Source of the DNA: Capitella teleta | Taxonomy: Eukaryota > Annelida > Polychaeta > Capitellidae | Direction: 5' to 3' | Length of the DNA: 64,000 nt | Assembly: GCA_000328365.1 (NCBI GenBank) | Contig: KB304376.1 | Location: 121,726-185,725, forward strand | Shown here: in pieces, positions 60,231 through 64,000 of the stretch | How positions within the stretch are numbered: position 1 is the stretch's first letter | How the letters are laid out: each line of letters starts with the position of its first letter | Made by a program: the position numbers and the translations under genes | The notes under the pieces: model-generated | What the model saw: only the letters and a program-made list of their open reading frames with translations | What the model was told of the DNA's origin: nothing | The model's database searches: none

Positions 60231-63084
60231 GCTAGCAGTTTGTTGTCTGGTAGCTTAGTACCTGTTTCGACTAAACGACAGATTCTATTTCGTATATATA
60301 TATTTTTTTTTTAAATCAGATGCACTTCCTCTATTCGCTTCAGTGGGTAACCACACGTCTACCCAGAACACGTTGCAGAGTATGACTAAGGGCTCCTTCT
60401 CCTTGTTCGCATGTAACAACGCAGAAACGGCACTAGAGCACGTGGTCTGTTTTCATAAGCAGCATGTCGTAGTTCTGGCGGCGCGGTCACGCACTCACTG
60501 CTTTACTACGCAGTTGAACGCAGCAGCTATCTGACATAACACATAACACGAGGGCGGTGCTTCGTTTTATCGCCGGGCATAATTTATGCACACAAGCATC
60601 ACATCCTGGATCGTGTACGAATTTCAGCAGAAACTACCAAACAGTGTCTTCCAGTAAAAGCAACCCAAAATAACAGCCATGACCCAAAACATGCACTTCG
60701 GTACAAGCACGTGTTGTTGTGCGTATCACAGGGATGTCAACAGATCATTAACATAATTTATTAATATGTGCCCATGTTCTGTTCTTGCGATGTGCGCAGT
60801 TAGCTTGTTGATCTCCACGTGTGTGTTTCTAGCAACATTTTCGTCGACATAACATTTCTGGATAGACAAACGGATGCACTTGAAACCTCGAGATGTAAAT
60901 TGGGTCAAACTCGTATTTTATTCTTTCTTGTTTTCTTCAGTGAATCACCATCATTAGTTCAATATTACGGCGCAATAATACAAACTGGGCGAGTTTACCG
61001 AAATTTGCATTTTCGCACTTTTTCACTTTTTGGGTCTACATAATTATGTGTATCGATAATCAGAAATTTCCATCTTAATTTTGGAATTTGTAACATTTGA
61101 TTTAAATTTTATATGATATTGACATGCGAAACATTTCGCGAATTATAAACAGGCATTTAACACGAACTACTAGTAAATCAAGCAAGGGAAACAGATAACG
61201 CTTTTTGAGAAGAGGAAAAATTGCATTCAAAATATTATGATACAACATTATCAACATAACTGTTAATTTTTTTTAACACACTGCAGCTAGTGCTTACGCA
61301 ATAATGCTTACGCAATAGTGCTTAATTGTTGAGGAATGTGTATCAAAAATGACGTACAATAATCGGAGGAGATAAGAGCGATGTCTCAGAAGTCAGTACG
61401 CAGATAGCAGTGCCACACTGTAGTTTATGTTGCGTAATACTGAATATTTTTGTTTTGGTTCGGCGCGGGGCAACAGCGAAATTAGGTCACAGACCCGATA
61501 TAAATGTGCCAAGGTCTCAAGGAATTTAGCTAAACAAAGATCTTATTTGGTACCGAGATGTTGAATCGATGAACCAGCTTACTGGTAACGGAGACACGAG
61601 CGTAAAGGGTTCGTTCGAGGCGGTGACCTATTTGGACCACAGCCACAGATGCCTCTCATGAATATGCTAATTAACCACACAAAGAAGCACAGACAGAAAT
61701 CATAACGGACTCAATTGAAGCATTATGATAGCGCAAACGACAGCGTCGGAATAATGATATGATAATGATATGATCGTTTCTTTATGAAAATAACAAAGAA
61801 AGGAACCCCCAACCCCACACACGTTAGAATAACCGAAGTCGTATGATAAACTAAAAAGGTTAACAGCAATATATGCACGTTAGATCGGAGTCGTACAGGC
61901 TGCGATCATAACGTCACCGAGTACAAATTCCAGCCTTGACCTCACAGTCGGTGAGAGAATCGGAGTAGGCCGTGGGAGGACATCATGCTGTGAAGCAGGT
62001 GGTACATAAGGATTTCCCCAGATTACACAATTGTCAATAGTCCTTTTTGTAATAATTGGTCGAATTTGATGTTACATAACATGTGTACATGTAAATTGCG
62101 TTACACACTGTAATACATCCGTTATAATTGTAATTCTTCGGTGACTCTGCAGTGCTGCCCAACAGCGTAACAAGGCCAGGCGCAGTGTACTACTGTCTAT
62201 GGTGGTATGCAGGATAAAGAACCCTTGGGATTTATCGATAAGAGTAGGGGGAAACTCCGGTCCCGGGCCTTCTGTTCTGGCGCCCGTATCATCCGATCGC
62301 ATTGGGTGGAGCCGTAAAACCCCATCATGTCATGTACACATTGTAATACAATACCAGTGCTACATGAACAAGTGGTACTATATAACAAGTACCGGAGTAG
62401 TATACCGGAATATCATAAGTTCTAAACTTGACCATATATTAACCTGTAATGCAATATTCATGCAGATCGCACCAGGTTAAAAAAAGCGATAAAAAGGAGA
62501 AAAATGTTTATCGAAGGACAGAAGGCGTGAGAAGGGGAAAGTCCACTGACTCCACGCTCTCAGTCTCTCTCCACTTACCAAACGCAGTCATTGAACCCAA
62601 ATCAATCACGAAATGCAAGTCTCCCGCGGTGCATGCCTCCAATATATCATTATATGACGGGAATGCAAGCTGCATATAGAGCCTTAATTAACGGATGTGC
62701 ATTGATGTAAGAACAGTATCACGACCGGAAGTCAACAGAGGTCAAGGTTGAAACTAGGTCTGCACTATACAGAGTTACGAGGGTGGGCGATAAGTGGTGC
62801 ATGTTCCATGGCAACGATTTCAATGAGTTTCGGTGGCACCGCGCTTTCCCCGAAATTCAAGATTGTTGCAAAACATGTCGCTGTGTTTACACATGTACTA
62901 TGATGTAGTACTATGATGTAATACTATGATGTAGTACTGTTTTAGTTTGATATTTTCCACAGAATAATTATATTATTGGAACATATAGGATCGGGTCATA
63001 TAATGATACATGTATGATGTATATGTGAGTTTGGAAATACTACAAATAGAGTGAAACAATGAACAGCCACACCGAGCCCCTTAC
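60231..63084. other. Region upstream of MKX
   Basis: Likely holds the MKX promoter. It contains the 5'-truncated SINE copy (62118-62335) and CGTTATGAT copies at 61699 and 61905. No coding exon is clearly visible on either strand. Confidence 0.5.
62118..62335 (+). mobile_element. 5'-truncated copy of the tRNA-derived SINE
   Basis: Matches the body and 3' end of the element at 52499-52848 (opposite strand there), for example CGGTGACTCTGCAGTGC and TATGGTGGTATGCAGGATAA, but lacks the tRNA head. It is flanked by a 15-bp duplication ACACAYTGTAATACA with one mismatch (62103-62117, 62336-62350). Truncation at the 5' end with target duplication suggests LINE-driven insertion. Confidence 0.8.
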
Positions 63085-63374
63085 CTGTTAATGCTCTGCC
63101 GCAAACTTCTTAAAATATCCCCAGAGTGCGTGTCTTCAGAGCGGAGATGATCGTCGGTTTTATCGCCATTGTCCGAAATGTCGTCGAAATTCGACTCTGG
63201 AGAGTTTGGTTCAGCACAGATCACATCGTCCATGTCATCAGGATCACCGCGGATTAACGACGAAAGCAAAGTATCCTTTCGGCGAGGGAATTCCACGAAC
63301 TCCATTTTGTGAGCGGAGTCCTGTTGCAGTGCTAACATCTCGCGTGACGTCACAGGTAGTAGTGCATTTGTCGC
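63085..63374 (-). CDS. Internal coding exon of unknown gene, or alternative MKX upstream exon
   Basis: An acceptor (TTTTGTTACAG) and a donor (GTAAGG) bound 96 codons plus two bases. The peptide is acidic and serine-rich: MEFVEFPRRKDTLLSSLIRG, then DPDDMDDVICAEP, then NSPESNFDDISDNGDKTDD, ending DILRSLRQSINR. No family is recognised. It ends in phase 2 with AG, the same phase as MKX exon 1, so it could splice to MKX exon 2 and give another N-terminus. Otherwise it belongs to a separate gene running beyond the window edge. Confidence 0.5.
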
Positions 63375-64000
63375 CTGTAACAAAAGGCGTCAGAATGAGT
63401 AGGAGGTTCAGGTCAAAGGTCACCAGGTTTTTGTAATCAGGTTAACCCTGCTTTTGACCTTTCGCCGGATATCTCTAATAGTATCTTTTTGCTTTTTTTT
63501 TTTCACTCGGTGCAACTGATATGGCGATGTAATTATGACGGGTCAAACATCCAAGCACTGTTCCTTTTTTTTCTCTTTTTTTTTTGGAACACGCTACTGT
63601 TACCAGGTAATTGGTATTGGGTCTGCCAGAATGACATGCATCACAATGTATTCAATGGAATACCTTTAAACACAAAGAGTGCATGTCCTGTGTAGGCCTA
63701 ATTACATATTATTGAGAATACTGTGCCAGTTTGGAAGTATTTTTAGTACTGGGTTAATACACTTCTTCTTTTCCTTTCGTATAATATTAATAATTAATAA
63801 ATTAATATATTAATAAACACGTAGCAAGTGACCAAACCAGAACACGAGGTCAAATTGGTACAACGAAAGAAATTCAAACCGGGAAACATTTATAAAGCTC
63901 AACTAAACACAGCCTCACACCAAATCATAGAAGGGGAAAAATGCTTCTCTATATAACAGAAATAAAGAAGAAAAAGTTGATAAAGAAAAAAATATCCATA
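63375..64000. other. Window edge
   Basis: AT-rich sequence upstream of the orphan exon, presumably its intron. No exon, RNA gene or repeat end is identified before the window ends. Confidence 0.5.

Noticed and set aside
62072-62302. 76-codon minus-strand frame
   Set aside because: It lies inside the truncated SINE copy and recurs with that repeat.

Overview
The window is animal nuclear DNA, AT-rich, with intron-dense genes (most introns 40-120 nt, a few 1-4 kb) and many small degenerate transposons. Gene content (a Mohawk-class TALE homeobox gene, heparan sulfate 6-O-sulfotransferase, an ankyrin-repeat class XVI myosin) makes it metazoan; the very short introns and gene density fit an early-branching animal, most probably a sponge, but nothing in the sequence proves the phylum. 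Two runs of N mark assembly gaps (18115-18164, 48231-48304).

Layout. 4159-9571 (+): long-chain acyl-CoA synthetase with a tandem pair of interchangeable exons. 11115-12103: a pogo-like element nested in a second small element with a 9-bp target duplication. 13077-14899 (+): RPUSD1-type pseudouridine synthase. 15511-16769 (-): heparan sulfate 6-O-sulfotransferase, convergent with RPUSD1. 17065 (+): first exon of an unrecognised gene, divergent from the sulfotransferase across a ~300-bp spacer with a perfect RFX X-box. 18388-46790 (-): one 28-kb gene of 38 modelled exons for a ~2013-residue class XVI myosin (ankyrin repeats, motor, IQ, NYAP-homology motif, long proline-rich tail) whose C-terminus carries a WH2 domain and three PxWK modules. 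48764-54104 (-): mitochondrial carnitine/acylcarnitine carrier (SLC25A20). 57239-60230 (-): Mohawk homeobox gene. 63085-63374 (-): an orphan coding exon.

The acyl-CoA synthetase and the carnitine/acylcarnitine carrier act in the same route (fatty acid activation, then mitochondrial import); the other genes are unrelated in function. The most notable points are the myosin whose own tail resembles an espin-like actin-binding protein, the unusual position of the mutually exclusive exons in the acyl-CoA synthetase, several perfect RFX-type X-boxes within the myosin locus, and a strongly over-represented CGTTATGAT motif that makes inverted pairs, one of which encloses a myosin exon.

Exon models were made by eye from splice sites, reading-phase continuity and remembered family sequences; no alignment or database search was run.
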